Assembly: GCA_003551985.1 (NCBI GenBank)
Contig: PUOB01000039.1
Span: forward strand, 1 to 5,033
Length of the DNA: 5,033 nucleotides
Reading direction: 5' to 3'
DNA from: Desulfobacteraceae bacterium
GTDB taxonomy: Bacteria > Desulfobacterota > Desulfobacteria > Desulfobacterales > Desulfosalsimonadaceae
Made by a program: the position numbers and the translations under genes. Below the pieces are notes generated by a model that was given only the letters and a program-made list of their open reading frames with translations, made no database searches and was not told the origin of the DNA. Shown here one piece after another: positions 1 through 5,033 of this stretch; positions within the stretch are counted from its first letter, which is position 1, and each line of letters begins with the position of its first letter.

Positions 1-617
1 GGATGGACCTTGCCGCCACCCCGGCCGATTACGAAGCCGCCATTTTTGCCAGACAAACGGGCGCACACCTGGTCATCGTGGGCACGGCGGAAGCCGCCCG
101 CGGACCCAACCGAATGGGAGAAGACCGGCAAACTTACAAGGGCACAGTGGATCTTCGGGTTATCAATACCCGGACAGGCGAACAATTAACCACCGTGCGG
201 CAGCAGACGATAGCCATCGGCGCGGACCCGGATGCCGCGTCATCCAATGCAATGGCCGATGCTGCGTTCCAGGCCGCAAGACAACTGGCATCAAGGATCG
301 ATGGCCTATGGCGGCCGACGCAAGAGCCGGCCGGGGGGATGACCCTTTCGGTTTCCGGCCCGGACATTCTGCCCAACCTTGAGCAATTCCGGCGAACCAT
401 CGCCGATTTAAGGGAGGTATCCGATGTGCGGACCATGCGGCTCTCGCCCGATACGGCAAAACTCTGGGTCGATTTCAAGGGCACGCCGGACGAACTGGTG
501 GACACCCTGCTGAAGCAGTCTTACGGCCCGTTTGGCATCAACATCGCGGAAACCGCCCCGGACCATCTGGAAATCGAATTCATCCGGGATTTGACCAATG
601 ATATGGGGGATTTATGA
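1..617 (+). CDS. C-terminal part of an uncharacterised, probably envelope-associated protein (5' end outside window)
   Basis: The frame is open from the left edge to a TGA at 615-617. A Met codon lies at position 3, but no ribosome binding site can be seen and the protein appears to begin mid-domain, so I read it as 5'-truncated. Counting from that Met, residues 10-70 form an alpha/beta unit: a helix, a strand containing GAHLVIVGTAEA, then a Y-x-G-x-V-x-LRVINTRTGE strand pair. This resembles the CsgG/FlgT/LpoB-like fold of outer-membrane-associated lipoproteins. Residues 112-195 look like a second small alpha/beta domain (SVSGP, a helix, then a strand with KLWVDFKG). The fold comparison is an inference from pattern, not a family match. 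No signal peptide can be assessed. The 4-base overlap with the next gene argues for a shared transcript and perhaps joint work at the envelope. Coding is confident; function is unknown. Confidence 0.72.
   Translation, partial: MDLAATPADYEAAIFARQTGAHLVIVGTAEAARGPNRMGEDRQTYKGTVDLRVINTRTGEQLTTVRQQTIAIGADPDAASSNAMADAAFQAARQLASRIDGLWRPTQEPAGGMTLSVSGPDILPNLEQFRRTIADLREVSDVRTMRLSPDTAKLWVDFKGTPDELVDTLLKQSYGPFGINIAETAPDHLEIEFIRDLTNDMGDL
605..610 (+). promoter_or_regulatory. Ribosome binding site inside the upstream coding end
   Basis: A GGGGGA run lies 3 bases before the ATG at 614, within the last codons of the preceding gene. The spacing is short. Together with the ATGA stop/start overlap it suggests translational coupling. 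Confidence 0.5.
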
Positions 618-1360
618 AAAATCCGGTCCGCTGGGAAATTCTGTTCGGCATCGCCCTGATTGTTATTGCGGCGGCCCTGCATTTTATCCATTACCTGGTA
701 TTTGGCGAAGTATCCCCCCTTCTGTCTTTTTTGGGCAAGAAAATCGCGTTTGTCCCGCTCGAAGTCCTCTTTATCACGCTTATTTTGCACCGGCTTTTGA
801 CCATCCATGAACGCAGCGCCCTCAAAAGGAAGATGAACATGCTGTCAGGGGCGTTTTTCAGCGAGATGGGGTCCGACCTGCTAAATATTCTGCAGCAGGC
901 AGCCGTCATGGATCCGGCTCAATCCTCACTGCTCGCGGTTCACAAGGACTGGTCGAAAAAGGATTTTGACCGGGCATGCAAGGCGGTGGACCAAATCGGC
1001 ATCAAGGTGGAACCCGAACCGGAAACCCTTGAAACAATCAAAAAACTGCTCAACGAAAAGCGGCAGTACCTCTTGCTCATGCTCGGCAGTCCCAATCTCA
1101 TGGAGCACGAATCGTTCAGCAACATGCTCTGGGCCACGCTCCACCTCGCCGATGAGCTGTCACGGCGGCCGGATATCCACGCACTGCCGCAAAGCGACAT
1201 CAGCCATCTGAAAAATGACGCCAGGCGGGCCTATCTTAAATTGCTTGCCGAGTGGTTTTCCCACCTCAAGCACCTCAAGGTGGAATACCCGTATCTGTTT
1301 TCCCTTGAAATGCGCACCAACCCCTTTGACCCGGAAAGCAGCGTGGTCATTACGCAATAG
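614..1360 (+). CDS. Uncharacterised inner-membrane protein, two TM helices plus cytoplasmic helical domain
   Basis: The 248-residue protein starts at an ATG overlapping the previous stop by 4 bases. Two hydrophobic segments are clear: about residues 8-30 and about 43-62, joined by a short loop (GEVSPLLSFLGKK). Positive residues near the N-terminus (K2, R6) and after the second segment (HERSALKRK) place both ends in the cytoplasm. Residues 65-248 are predicted mostly helical and soluble. Two stretches look like family signatures: about 152-183 (LLLMLGSPNLMEHESF, then a helix ending LADELSRR) and about 203-237 (RRAYLKLLAEWFSHL, then YPYLFSLEMRTNPF). I recall similar signatures in uncharacterised bacterial membrane proteins, but no function is known to me. 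No enzyme motif is visible. Coupling to the upstream gene suggests a shared envelope role, possibly as an anchor or sensor; that is inference. Confidence 0.85.
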   Translation: MKNPVRWEILFGIALIVIAAALHFIHYLVFGEVSPLLSFLGKKIAFVPLEVLFITLILHRLLTIHERSALKRKMNMLSGAFFSEMGSDLLNILQQAAVMDPAQSSLLAVHKDWSKKDFDRACKAVDQIGIKVEPEPETLETIKKLLNEKRQYLLLMLGSPNLMEHESFSNMLWATLHLADELSRRPDIHALPQSDISHLKNDARRAYLKLLAEWFSHLKHLKVEYPYLFSLEMRTNPFDPESSVVITQ

Positions 1361-1398
1361 CCACTGTTTTAAATGACCAATAAACGAAAGGACATCCC
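1361..1398 (+). other. Short intergenic gap with ribosome binding site
   Basis: These 38 AT-rich bases separate the membrane protein stop from the peptidase start. GAAAGGA at 1386-1392 is a good Shine-Dalgarno sequence, 6 bases before the ATG at 1399. I see no terminator hairpin, so the peptidase gene may be transcribed with the two genes before it. I cannot support a separate promoter. Confidence 0.6.
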
Positions 1399-2598
1399 AT
1401 GAAAAATTCCCAGACGCACACCCCTTCCGCCGAATTGCAGGGCCGAACCCAAAAGCTCCAAAAACACCTGTGCGAAAAGGACATCGACGGGGCCCTTATC
1501 CTGCAGAACGCCGATCTTTTCTACTTCAGCGGCACCACCCAGCAGGCCAACCTCTATATCCCCTCCGAAGGGGAGGCGGTGCTGATGGTACGAAAGGATG
1601 CGGAACGGGCCAAAGCCGAGTCCGCGCTCGCCCAGGTCATCCCCTTTTCAAGCCCCCGTGAAATCCCCGGGCTGCTTGAAGACGCGGGCGTCCCCATGCC
1701 CAAAAAAATGGGCATGGAGCTGGACGTGCTGCCTGTGAACCAGTATTTCAGTTTGCAGCGCCTTTTCGGAAAACCCGAAATGGTCGACATCAGCCCGGCC
1801 ATCCGCCTGATTAGAAGCATCAAGTCCGACTACGAAATCGAGTTGATCCGTAAGTCGGCCGCCATGTCCGACCGGTTGGCCGAGGCGGTACCGTCCATTC
1901 TCAAAGAAGGCATGACCGAGGTCGAGCTCGCCGGTCTGATCGAGGCAACGGCCAGGAAATGGGGGCACCAGGGCATCACGCGGATGCGGATGTTCGGCGC
2001 GGAGCTTTTCTACGGTCATGTCATGGCGGGACCGGCCGCGGCAACGCCTAGCTACCTCGCCTCCCCCACCGGCGGCGTGGGGCTCAACCCGTCCATTGCC
2101 CAGGGATCGAGCATGCAGCCCATCCGGCGAAACGAACCCATCCTGGTGGACGTGGTATTCGCCCTTGACGGCTACCTCTCCGACCACACGCGCATTTTTT
2201 CGATCGGTGATCTGCCGGACTTTCTCGTCGACGCCCACAACGCCATGCTGGATATACAACATGCCGTCAAGGCGGCAGCCGTGCCCGGCGCGACCGCGGG
2301 CGAGCTTTACGACCTTGCGGTCGCAAAAGCCGGCGAGCACGGCCTGGCCGACCATTTCATGGGCGTGGGAAACCAGCGGATCCGATTTATCGGGCATGGT
2401 GTCGGCCTTGAGGTGGACGAGCTGCCCATCCTGGCAAAAGGCCAGTCAATGCCCCTTGAAAAAGGCATGGTCATCGCCCTGGAGCCCAAGGCGATATTTC
2501 CGGGCAAAGGGGTGGTGGGGATTGAAAATACCCACGTGGTCACGGACGCCGGACTGGAACAGCTGGGTACGGCGGTCGAGGATATCGTCCGTCTGTAG
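1399..2598 (+). CDS. M24-family metallopeptidase (Xaa-Pro aminopeptidase-like)
   Basis: This is a complete 399-residue protein with the two-domain layout of the M24B family: a creatinase-like N-terminal domain (about residues 15-135) and a pita-bread catalytic domain (about 142-397). All five expected dinuclear-metal ligands can be seen: D251 and D262 in VDVVFALDGYLSDHTR (the normal 11-residue spacing), H333 in IGHGVG, E362 in ALEPK and E376 in GIENT. H207 in YGHVMAG probably corresponds to the substrate-site histidine of the family. No signal peptide is present, so it should act in the cytoplasm, removing an N-terminal residue that precedes proline from peptides. The first metal motif reads VDVV rather than the usual VDxG. 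Some relatives act on other C-N bonds (creatinase, DMSP lyase DddP), so the exact substrate is not fixed by sequence. Family assignment is very sure. The start is supported by a well-placed GAAAGGA. Confidence 0.95.
   Translation: MKNSQTHTPSAELQGRTQKLQKHLCEKDIDGALILQNADLFYFSGTTQQANLYIPSEGEAVLMVRKDAERAKAESALAQVIPFSSPREIPGLLEDAGVPMPKKMGMELDVLPVNQYFSLQRLFGKPEMVDISPAIRLIRSIKSDYEIELIRKSAAMSDRLAEAVPSILKEGMTEVELAGLIEATARKWGHQGITRMRMFGAELFYGHVMAGPAAATPSYLASPTGGVGLNPSIAQGSSMQPIRRNEPILVDVVFALDGYLSDHTRIFSIGDLPDFLVDAHNAMLDIQHAVKAAAVPGATAGELYDLAVAKAGEHGLADHFMGVGNQRIRFIGHGVGLEVDELPILAKGQSMPLEKGMVIALEPKAIFPGKGVVGIENTHVVTDAGLEQLGTAVEDIVRL
1694..1717. repeat. Perfect 9-bp inverted repeat inside the peptidase gene
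   Basis: CCATGCCCA (1694-1702) and TGGGCATGG (1709-1717) are exact reverse complements separated by six A. The encoded residues (about 99-107, PMPKKMGME) lie in the N-terminal domain. It would form a stable mRNA hairpin. There is no T-run after it, so it is not a standard terminator. Confidence 0.75.
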
Positions 2599-2601
2599 CC
2601 A

Positions 2602-3924
2602 TTATTCAGGGTGGCGCCTGAAGGGCGGGTAGTTTTCGTGCAGGTAGGGCCGGCGGTCCGCCCCCATCCGGAGGCCGTCCAGAATCGCCCGGTCGGTACA
2701 GTTGAGGATCATGTGCATCAATTCGCCCCCCCGCAGGAAACCCAGGCTGCCCGAGACCGCGGCAATCTCGTCGAAGCGGGTGACACGGTCCCTTCGAACC
2801 ATCCCGCCGGCCATGGCAAGGGGCACGGTTTCTCCGGAATGCACCAATCCCGAGCAACTGGGCGTAGAGTGATCCGCCGTGACAACCGCCAGCAGGTCAT
2901 CCCTTTTTTTGAGCGCGTTTAAAAGCCCCTTAAACCCCGTATCCAAAGCGCTTATGGCCTTTTTCTTTTCAGTGGGGGTTGCGTTGTGGGACACCTCGTC
3001 CGGCACTTTCGTGTGGACGTGGATAAAATCGTGGGCGTCATCGTCGATTGCCGCCTGAATGCGGCCGGCCAGGTCCTGTCCCGGCGAGGCGGAGTCTTCG
3101 GCCCGGGTGAAGTCAAACCCCAGCGCCATGGCAAGGCCCTTGTAAACGCCGCCGGAAGCGATCATCGCCGGTGTAAACCCCCATTTTTCGGAAAACGGCA
3201 CCTGCGGCACCCGGCGCCCGGCGCGCTGGGTCAACAGAAAATTACCCCGGATTTCGCCCGCTTTCAATGCCCGGGGCGGTTTTATTTCCCGGAGTCTGTC
3301 GTGGCACCACGACAAATACCGGTTCATGGCGTCCGCGGTTCTTGCGGCGCGCACCGGCTCACGGCTTTCCGAAAGCGAAACGATACGGCCGACGGGCATG
3401 CCCGCGGTGACCGGGTCGGAATCCGAAATGTCCGGGGAAACATCGCCTTTTATGACCAAAAGCCCGTCATTTCTACCGGTGTGGTGCAACTCGAAAAAGA
3501 TGCCGTTGGTTTCATAAGGGGTCAGTCGCCGGTAAAACATGTCCAGAAAATCCCGTCCGCCGCTTATTTCGTCCCGGCCGTAGGCCAGGTGCGCGGCGCC
3601 TTTGCCGGAAAACCCCACCTGGGACAGGTGCGCCAGGACGATCACGTCCCGGTCGGCAAACGGAACGCCCTCGCCCGCCGCTTCCAGAAACCCCCTTCCG
3701 GGAAACGCGGCCCGGTCGTACCCGAACATCAGGTAATGGGCCATCTCGCTGGGCAGGCACTGCCCCGGGAGGGCGGCGTGGTAAATGCCGTTTCCCCCTG
3801 CCCGCGCGATCCGGTCCAGGTTCGGTGTATGCGCCGCCGCAAGCGGGGTGCGGTGATCCAGTGCGGCATAGGTGCGGTCCCCGAGACCGTCGAGGAGTAC
3901 CAGGACAACCTTCATTCGGCTCAT
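2602..3924 (-). CDS. Archaeal-type cofactor-independent phosphoglycerate mutase homologue (alkaline phosphatase superfamily)
   Basis: The protein has 440 residues from the ATG at 3924, which overlaps the upstream stop as ATGA and has GGAGAG at 3939-3934. A GTG at 3948 (448 residues) and an ATG at 3915 are alternatives with no good ribosome site. The alkaline-phosphatase-superfamily metal site looks complete: D12 in LLDGLGDR, nucleophile S59, D309 and H313 in PDEVSH, D351 and H352 in TADHST, and H362 in HSGETVP. TPLAAAHTPNLDRIA (26-40) and DISDSDP (165-171) are typical of ApgM-type enzymes, and the length fits (usually a little over 400). Members interconvert 3- and 2-phosphoglycerate in the cytoplasm; many bacterial homologues have no proven role. 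Oddly, the nucleophile motif is SEMAH where ApgM proteins usually have SDTAH, so substrate specificity may differ. It follows a PP-loop ATPase gene in a coupled operon, not glycolytic genes. Some relatives carry the old label phosphonopyruvate decarboxylase-related. Confidence 0.9.
   Translation of the reverse strand: MSRMKVVLVLLDGLGDRTYAALDHRTPLAAAHTPNLDRIARAGGNGIYHAALPGQCLPSEMAHYLMFGYDRAAFPGRGFLEAAGEGVPFADRDVIVLAHLSQVGFSGKGAAHLAYGRDEISGGRDFLDMFYRRLTPYETNGIFFELHHTGRNDGLLVIKGDVSPDISDSDPVTAGMPVGRIVSLSESREPVRAARTADAMNRYLSWCHDRLREIKPPRALKAGEIRGNFLLTQRAGRRVPQVPFSEKWGFTPAMIASGGVYKGLAMALGFDFTRAEDSASPGQDLAGRIQAAIDDDAHDFIHVHTKVPDEVSHNATPTEKKKAISALDTGFKGLLNALKKRDDLLAVVTADHSTPSCSGLVHSGETVPLAMAGGMVRRDRVTRFDEIAAVSGSLGFLRGGELMHMILNCTDRAILDGLRMGADRRPYLHENYPPFRRHPE
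3297..3314. repeat. Near-perfect 18-bp palindrome inside the mutase-like gene
   Basis: TGTCGTGG (3297-3304) and CCACGACA (3307-3314) are exact reverse complements with a 2-base centre (CA). It encodes part of the LSWCHDR segment. It is probably fortuitous, but it could bind a dimeric protein. Confidence 0.6.
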
Positions 3925-4799
3925 GACGGCTTGCTCTCCGATAGGCACCGCGTTATCGTCTGTTTTGCAATACCGGGATGGTCCGGCACCCGGCCCTCAA
4001 GGTAGTCACGAATCATGGCATCCGCTGCAGGTCCGGCAAATTCATCGAAGAACCGCATGACGGAAACGGTGTCCATTGCGATAGTGCCCCCGGCGCCTTT
4101 GTAGTTACCGGAAAGGCAGCACCCAAGCTGCTCTTTACCCTGCGCCCACGGTATTTCCAGAAGATCTTCAATGGCCCGGTCATCTTCAATTTCAGCCAGG
4201 GGCAGGTCGAGCCGGATGCCAAAGCGCTGTATAAAGCGCTGGTAAAAATCAAGGGCTTGGCCTACCTGGTTAATTTTTACCGTGCCGCTGTGTGATTTGC
4301 GCTCACCGGCGATGATGGGCACATTGCCCAGCAGGCGGGCGAGCGGCACGCGTATGGCGTGCAGATACAAATGGCATCCGGTACAGGGCGTATAATGCCC
4401 GAAAACATGGACCAGGTCGCTTATGAACCGGCCATTGAGGGCGTGCCAGAAGTCCGGGGAACCGACCACCAACAGCGGATGGACCCGGACGCTTGGCAGA
4501 CACGCGGCCAGGCGGCTTGCCGCCTGCTCGACGCTGCCCCAAAAACCGTACTCCGAGCCGGTATACGCGTATACCGGCAGCAGGTTCCCGTACCCCTTTT
4601 CCGAAACGGCGCGCACGGCCGCTGCCACGCTGTCCCGTCCGGCAATTTCCACGATGGCAAGATCGTCCATGGCGCGGTATTGGGCCACCTGCTCTCCGGG
4701 GAGCATCCAGCCGGGTAAATCGATGACCCTCTCCGGTTTGTCCCTGAACTCCGCCGCAAGCCGTTCCCGCCTGTTTACCGCCGAATCATCGAATGGCAT
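3921..4799 (-). CDS. PP-loop superfamily ATPase, function unknown; possible Fe-S-dependent thiolase-like enzyme
   Basis: The protein has 292 residues from the ATG at 4799, preceded by AAAGGGG 5 bases upstream. A GTG at 4805 would directly abut that purine run and is unlikely. A strand followed by AGRDSVAA (residues 49-60) sits where PP-loop ATP pyrophosphatases carry SGGxDS; S57 and D56 are kept and one glycine is replaced by arginine. Next come VYAYTGSEYGFWGSVEQAA (76-94), PCTGC (C139, C142) followed by a helix, IIAGERKSHSG (162-172) where thiolases have a GHN-DD-type motif, NQ at 177-178, and C227-C228. A CxxC plus a Cys about 85 residues later resembles the three cysteines that hold the [4Fe-4S] cluster in TtcA/TtuA-type tRNA thiolases. 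PP-loop enzymes adenylate a substrate so that sulfur or nitrogen can replace oxygen. Substrate and cluster are inference; it could instead be an amidating enzyme. It is first in an operon with the mutase-like gene and no signal peptide is seen. Confidence 0.82.
   Translation of the reverse strand: MPFDDSAVNRRERLAAEFRDKPERVIDLPGWMLPGEQVAQYRAMDDLAIVEIAGRDSVAAAVRAVSEKGYGNLLPVYAYTGSEYGFWGSVEQAASRLAACLPSVRVHPLLVVGSPDFWHALNGRFISDLVHVFGHYTPCTGCHLYLHAIRVPLARLLGNVPIIAGERKSHSGTVKINQVGQALDFYQRFIQRFGIRLDLPLAEIEDDRAIEDLLEIPWAQGKEQLGCCLSGNYKGAGGTIAMDTVSVMRFFDEFAGPAADAMIRDYLEGRVPDHPGIAKQTITRCLSESKPS
3934..3939 (-). promoter_or_regulatory. Ribosome binding site that decides the mutase-like start
   Basis: Read on the minus strand, GGAGAG lies inside the end of the PP-loop gene, about 9-11 bases before the ATG at 3924. 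The upstream GTG at 3948 has no comparable purine run, so the ATG with its ATGA stop/start overlap is preferred. Confidence 0.6.
4224..4244. repeat. Short tandem direct repeat within the PP-loop gene
   Basis: AAAGCGCTG occurs twice with a 12-base period. It corresponds to a repeated QRF in the protein (QRFIQRF, about residues 187-193). It is probably a minor coding coincidence. Confidence 0.5.
4509..4526. repeat. 7-bp hairpin with tetraloop inside the PP-loop gene
   Basis: CAGGCGG (4509-4515) and CCGCCTG (4520-4526) pair exactly around the loop CTTG. No T-run follows on either strand, so this is not a terminator. It lies about 30 bases from the larger palindrome at 4557-4578. Confidence 0.6.
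4557..4578. repeat. Perfect 22-bp palindrome inside the PP-loop gene
   Basis: The half-site GCCGGTATACG (4557-4567) is followed immediately by its exact reverse complement (4568-4578), with no spacer. It encodes residues of the VYAYTG stretch (about 76-81) of the PP-loop protein. A perfect 11-bp half-site is very unlikely at any given position, although the codons for V-Y-A-Y-T lend themselves to symmetry. It may be a binding site for a dimeric protein or simply a coding coincidence. Confidence 0.8.
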
Positions 4800-4804
4800 G
4801 CCCA

Positions 4805-4811
4805 CCCCTTT
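4805..4811 (-). promoter_or_regulatory. Ribosome binding site of the PP-loop gene
   Basis: AAAGGGG on the minus strand lies 5 bases before the ATG at 4799. It favours that ATG over the GTG at 4805, which overlaps the last G of the run. Confidence 0.6.
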
Positions 4812-4860
4812 AGCCGGTATTGTCCGATTAACCAGGAATGATAGTACTGTAGTTGGAACA

Positions 4861-4895
4861 TTGATATATCATGCCAGAAGCATGATGAATATCAA
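4861..4895. promoter_or_regulatory. AT-rich operator-like imperfect palindrome upstream of the PP-loop/mutase operon
   Basis: The left arm TTGATATATCATGC (4861-4874) and the right arm (4880-4895) are complementary over 14 base pairs, interrupted only by a 2-base bulge, with the loop CAGAA (4875-4879). The element is AT-rich against GC-rich surroundings and ends about 60 bases before the PP-loop start, which suits an operator or a 5' leader hairpin. On the minus strand a TTGATA (4895-4890) could serve as a -35 box, but the -10 choices about 17-18 bases on (such as ATGATA or TGATAT) are poor, so I do not call a definite promoter. No T-run follows on either strand, which argues against a terminator. 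Confidence 0.5.
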
Positions 4896-5033
4896 AAAAT
4901 GACCGCTTCGTAAAAGCGCATTCTTCCGGCGCTGGCTGCCATAATAAGGACAATTTTCCCCCGGCGGTCCCGGGTATTGCCCTGGCAACAGCAGGAGAAC
5001 GCTTATATCTCTATGGCTCGCTTCGACGCGCCC

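Larger units (their letters stand above)
4800..5033. other. Region without a convincing gene at the right edge
   Basis: Apart from the ribosome site and the palindrome, no supported gene is seen. Several short frames stay open to the window edge: plus strand from 4889 with no ATG, GTG or TTG start, and minus strand from 5033 to a TGA at 4869-4871. Neither resembles a protein I recognise. An ATG at 5013 (MARFDAP to the edge) follows AGGAGAA at 4993-4999, but the spacing is about 15 bases, longer than usual. It could be the start of a divergent gene; seven codons are too few to judge. Confidence 0.4.

Noticed and set aside
1648..2397. Minus-strand open frame (249 codons) across the peptidase gene
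   Set aside because: Antisense shadow of the M24 peptidase; the translation is rich in H, G and R with no recognisable domain.
2018..2632. Plus-strand open frame (204 codons) in another frame of the peptidase gene
   Set aside because: Out-of-frame shadow with W/S/R/P-rich composition, inside a gene with intact catalytic residues.
2986..4005. Long plus-strand open frame (339 codons) across the mutase-like gene
   Set aside because: It lies antisense to a gene with clear family motifs, its translation has low-complexity G/R/P-rich composition, and GC-rich DNA commonly leaves such antisense frames open.
4867..4895. Sigma-70 promoter on the minus strand with TTGATA as the -35 box
   Set aside because: The -35 box is fair, but every -10 candidate at 16-18 bases is poor, and the AT-rich palindrome would produce such matches anyway.
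4894..4918. Minus-strand hairpin (CGCTT/AAGCG, 4904-4918) followed by a T6 run, as a possible terminator
   Set aside because: The stem is only 5 bp, four bases separate it from the T-run, and no convincing minus-strand gene ends just before it.
4878..4938. Possible 16-codon minus-strand leader peptide starting at ATG 4938 (MAASAGRMRFYEAVIF)
   Set aside because: No well-placed ribosome site, no regulatory codon run, and no attenuator-type terminator after it.

Overview
The window is GC-rich (AT-rich only in short intergenic stretches) and densely packed with coding sequence. The mix of protein types looks most like a mesophilic anaerobic bacterium of the Desulfobacterota (sulfate-reducer-like). 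It holds an archaeal-type cofactor-independent phosphoglycerate mutase homologue, an unusual PP-loop ATPase, and an uncharacterised two-helix membrane protein. The taxonomic call is an inference from gene style, not from a marker gene. No RNA gene, mobile element or CRISPR array is visible.

Left half, plus strand (1-2598): three co-directional genes. The first enters from outside the window and is the C-terminal part of a probable secreted or envelope protein. Its stop overlaps by 4 bases (ATGA) the start of a 248-residue inner-membrane protein with two N-terminal helices and a conserved but functionally unknown cytoplasmic helical domain. After a 38-base gap comes a complete M24-family (Xaa-Pro aminopeptidase-like) metallopeptidase with all five metal ligands.

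Right half, minus strand (2602-4799): a tight two-gene operon converging on the peptidase gene with only 3 bases between the stop codons. The promoter-proximal gene encodes a PP-loop ATPase with a variant nucleotide-binding motif (AGRDS), a CxxC pair and a distal CC pair, a layout resembling Fe-S-dependent tRNA thiolases. The second gene, coupled by a 4-base ATGA overlap, encodes a homologue of archaeal-type phosphoglycerate mutase (alkaline-phosphatase superfamily). It keeps all metal ligands but has SEMAH where the family normally has SDTAH. The coupling suggests the two enzymes act on the same substrate or pathway, which I cannot identify. This pair is the best candidate for something undescribed.

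Right edge (4800-5033): about 230 bases without a convincing gene. It carries an AT-rich, operator-like imperfect palindrome (4861-4895) about 60 bases upstream of the PP-loop gene. Separately, several perfect or near-perfect palindromes sit inside coding sequence, the most striking a perfect 22-bp one at 4557-4578.
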